64,000 nucleotides of DNA from Apium graveolens (Eukaryota; Streptophyta; Magnoliopsida; Apiales; Apiaceae): NCBI RefSeq assembly GCF_009905375.1, contig NC_133653.1, positions 82,968,911-83,032,910 of the forward strand, read 5' to 3'. Positions 61,013 to 64,000 of the stretch are shown in pieces (position 1 is the stretch's first letter; every line of letters begins with the position of its first letter). The notes under the pieces are model-generated. The model saw nothing but the letters and a program-made list of their open reading frames with translations. It searched no databases and had not been told where the DNA came from. A program made the position numbers and the translations under genes.

Positions 61013-61955
61013 TGTTAGTCCCTTAACAATATAGCAAGAATTACAGAAGGGGGTTGAATGGAATTCTGGAACCTTTTTCTTAAAATAAAAAATGTTCAAA
61101 CTCGAATACAAATATAAGTGTTTTGATTAGCACAATGCGGAACTTAATTGAATCAAAACATAGGTAATTAAAAACAAGAGTCTTTAAAAACTTTCCAGTG
61201 GATTTAAACAATTCCACCAGAGATATATATTATATCGAGAGAACTTTGTGTACAAGAATGCTCACAGCTGCTTACAAATTTGAACTACTGAGAATACAGA
61301 GAAATGCTAATAATTTTGCTTACAAATGTTTCTCACTTTTTGTATCTCAGATCTTAGTTTCTATTTGCTACTTCTTGGTTTATATAATACCAATATTACA
61401 AAGTCAAAAGATAGAATTATTATAAAAACTATCAGTTTTTATGCTTTGCTACTTTGTTCTCTATTACCCAGTTAATAAGCTTCCTCATTCCATTTGCATA
61501 CATCCCGACGCATGTGACCAGTTGTCACTGTCAACTGATATTTGAATTCTTTATCCGTTGGGTTCATGATCATCCGTCGGGTTGTTGATCATCCGTCGGG
61601 TGCTTTGTAGTTTATCCGTCGGGTAGCAATCAGGCACTTGACTTCATTTTACTTATGCAGAATTACAAGACATCATCTATACAATTAATCAACCTATTCT
61701 GCATATCTAGTTAAAGTCCGCATGACTTATATGCTACTACAGACTCTATACAAAGGTGTATGCAGAAATGTGCTACAGACTCATTATTACATAAGCTACT
61801 CACTCGATGGATAATAAATCATTATCCGTCGGGACTATAGATTTATCCTTCGGGACTAAAATTCTTATCCGTCGAGTGCTACATTATTTCACTAAGTAAA
61901 ATCTACTTTGGTGTTTTGTTTGTGAAATCATCAAGTACACAACATATGCACAACA
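61013..61955 (-). repeat. 3' LTR of element F (Sirevirus-type copia, minus strand)
   Basis: On the minus strand it begins TGTTGTGCATATG (61955), directly after a polypurine tract, and ends GGGACTAACA (61013): 943 bp with TG...CA ends. It contains at least seven copies of ATCCGTCGGG or close variants on the plus strand (61552-61880). GTAAT (61008-61012) is the likely target site. The ORF 61198-61425 in it is not a gene. Confidence 0.82.
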
Positions 61956-61956
61956 A

Positions 61957-61965
61957 TCTCCCCCA
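61957..61965 (-). other. polypurine tract of element F
   Basis: TCTCCCCCA on the plus strand reads TGGGGGAGA on the minus strand, adjacent to the LTR start; nearly the same as the tract of element D. Confidence 0.8.
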
Positions 61966-62109
61966 ATTTATGTCTACTGGAATTGTAGCCATAAATTAAG
62001 AGATACTTGATGATAACAAAATATCCTAAATATACAGCTTTAAAGAAAAGTAGATAATACTGAAAGTGCTTCAATTAATCAAAATGTACAAAGTTTGGCT
62101 CACAGTCAT

Positions 62110-62734
62110 TTCAAGATGCTCTTCTAGCCTGAGCAGATTTTTCTAGTTTCTTAAAGGTCTGGATCTTCTTCCAAGCTTTCTGTTGTTTTCATCAATTTGA
62201 TTTTGGAGCTGCCCGTGGAATTCCTGTTCATCAGATTTTGAGAGATTTAACTTTTCTTGCATTTCCAAGAGAGTCTCATTGCTGGAGATGCTCAGTTGGT
62301 ATTCTAATATGAAAAATCTCTCACACCTTTGTCATTCATAAACTCCATCAGCTAGTAGGGCCTTAGATGCACTCTTCTCCCTGTGTAAGGGATGATTAGA
62401 GTTTTTAGGAGTGCATCTTTAGCTCTAACACTCCTTAGTTCTTCAATCTTCTTCAATACTAGTCTTCTTGCAGTGACATTGAACCCAAAGTTCTTCTTGA
62501 AGGATGAATAAACTTTAATCAGTACAGCTTGGCTCTCTTGAAGAATACTATGAAGTGGCCACTGAATCTCCTTTCCTCCTTTGTACTTGAACACTAACCT
62601 TTCAGGTAGGTTTCTGTATGCATCAATTCCCCTCACTTCATCTAGTTCATCCAGATAGAGGTTTAGATCAGGAAATTCTTTGATGTCACACAAGTACAAG
62701 TAGTCTCCCTTATTGACTTTGGGATGAGCTTTGA
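62110..62734 (-). pseudogene. element F env-like region, C-terminal part
   Basis: The minus-strand frame 62699-62352 (115 codons) has FPDLNLYLDELDEVRGIDAY and FKYKGGKEIQWPLHSILQES blocks seen at the end of env-like regions of Sireviruses. A frameshift at about 62700-62735 separates it from the preceding 414-codon frame. Downstream of TAA at 62352 the coding pattern continues weakly to about 62110 in another frame. No catalytic motif is present. Confidence 0.6.
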
Positions 62735-64000
62735 CTACAGATTTGGATTTGAGCTTTCACTTTCTTTCTTTTGTTTAGCCTTCTTTGCATCTAGAATAGC
62801 TTGCTTCTTTTCCTGCTTCAATCTAGCTTTTTCTTCTCTCTTTGCTTGAGCAAATTGAGGATGTCCAGCTACCACACAAATTTCCTTCCCATTTCTGAAT
62901 ATCTTAGCACTTCTCTTTTTAGAAGCCGAATCAGTTGGATCTTTATAGAAAACAATTGATCTTGATAGAAGCTTCTTCTCATCAGGCTTGGGTGTCTCAT
63001 ACACAATGTCCAAGGGGTTCTTCAAGGATGATTTTGGGTAGTTTGCCCTTGGTTTGAGAATCATTTCATCCTTTGGAGACTTGATGCAGGAAGATTGTCC
63101 TCTTTCCAGATAGTTCATGCTCATCTCATTCACACTGATTTGCTTGACTTGAGAGTGATGGATGGTTGACTTAACTGGCTCCTTGACAAGTTCAAACTTT
63201 TTCTGTATCTCCTCATCAATCTTCTTCCAGTTGACCAAACTCAACTGTTCTTTCTGAGCAACTTTCAAGTTGGTTGCTGCTGCCTGAATCAGATCTATAC
63301 CATCTGCAACTGGTGGCTTTGAGACAGTAATTGAAGGCACAATTACTTTGCTGATTTGTATTTGAAGTTTCTCCCCCTCACTTGGTCCTTTCTCCCCCTT
63401 TTTGTTATCATCAAGTTGAGGAGTCAGGCCTTGTGCTTTAGCCAGTTGCATGAGAAGACTGGTCTGAGACTGTTGATTTTGAAGAATGGTGACCACAGAG
63501 TTTTCAATACCTTGAACTCTATTCTCCAGTTTGATCAGCCTCTTTTCAGCATCTGATTCTTTTCTCAGTCTCAGTTTTAGATCCTGCATGGTACCATATG
63601 GCATGACTGAATCCAGCTTCTCAGAATTGTAGGTCTTCAAGTCAGCTATATCCTTTTTGAGTTCATCCACACTCAAATTCAGTCTTAATTGTTGTAGCTT
63701 CATGAGATGTAGAGAATCTAGGTGAGCTTGAAGAATAGCCTTAGTACCAGCATTTGAGCTCCTCTGAATGACCTTTTGGATAGTTATGATTTGTTTGACC
63801 AAGGAGACATTAAATTGTCCTGGTGTAGACTCCTTTGTCAAGGCCCATTCAGGTAAATCTGGAATAGAACTTGGGCCTTCATCTCCCCCTAAGTTCATGC
63901 TTCCATCAAATGAAATAGAGTCATCATCATTAGAATTTACTCCAAATTCTTCAGATGGCTCACCAGCTGTAGGAGGCATTAAATTGAAAGTAGCTTTATC
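62735..64000 (-). pseudogene. element F env-like region, partial
   Basis: An open minus-strand frame of 414 codons from an ATG at 63979. The frame may begin beyond the window. It is acidic and Ser-rich at the start, then has a long heptad-rich region (about residues 95-190, including ESDAEKRLIKLENRVQGIEN). It ends in a very basic Lys/Glu-rich stretch (KREEKARLKQEKKQAILDAK). It resembles the coiled-coil and charged C-terminal half of the env-like region of D and of SIRE-type elements. The rest of element F lies to the right. Confidence 0.65.

Noticed and set aside
61198..61425. 75-codon ORF within F's LTR
   Set aside because: Lies wholly in LTR sequence on the opposite strand to the element, with no motif.

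Overview
This window is plant nuclear DNA, almost certainly from an angiosperm with a large, repeat-rich genome. Nearly all of it is retrotransposon sequence. I found no intact host gene, rRNA, tRNA or CRISPR array. The tRNA-like stretches are primer binding sites complementary to the 3' end of initiator tRNA-Met. I cannot fix the species from the sequence.

Layout: 1-3.2 kb is AT-rich and holds a possible host exon, a Stowaway-like MITE and a hAT transposase fragment. 3.2-10.4 kb is decayed Ty3/gypsy chromovirus sequence around a long LTR. 10.4-13.9 kb is the 3' end of a minus-strand Ty1/copia element (B). B is broken by a minus-strand gypsy LTR (C, 13922-16154), which is broken in turn by an 'aaccga'-rich, probably hAT-derived element. 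That element holds two insertions: a 12.9 kb Sirevirus-type copia element with an env-like region (D, 16362-29287, target-site duplication ATGTA), and a long-LTR gypsy element (C2) that starts at 29808 and runs past the window end.

C2 itself contains a split solo LTR (E, 34168-58491, TSD CAAAT). E contains a Tekay-like chromovirus (A, 35081-57836, TSD CGTTG). The 5' LTR of A contains a Tat-lineage gypsy element (T, 36671-47697, TSD ATTAT). C2 resumes at 58492 and is cut at 61013 by a second, minus-strand Sirevirus-type element (F) that leaves the window. The deepest chain is B > C > aaccga element > C2 > E > A > T, seven levels. The T, A, D and E levels are fixed by matching TSDs; the outer levels are inferred.

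All coding regions carry stops or frameshifts. The best preserved are A (806-codon open RT-RH-INT-chromodomain frame), T (long RT frame, archaeal-type RNase H, integrase, and an antisense accessory gene with splice-like borders) and D. T is probably the youngest because its two LTRs differ at only a handful of sites. The most unusual structure is at the left end of T: its 5' LTR is followed by 290 bp of A's LTR instead of a PBS and leader, which looks like a copy-type break-repair patch or an assembly artefact. No new gene system is evident; the interest lies in the nesting, the patch, the antisense gene and the repeat arrays in the noncoding parts.
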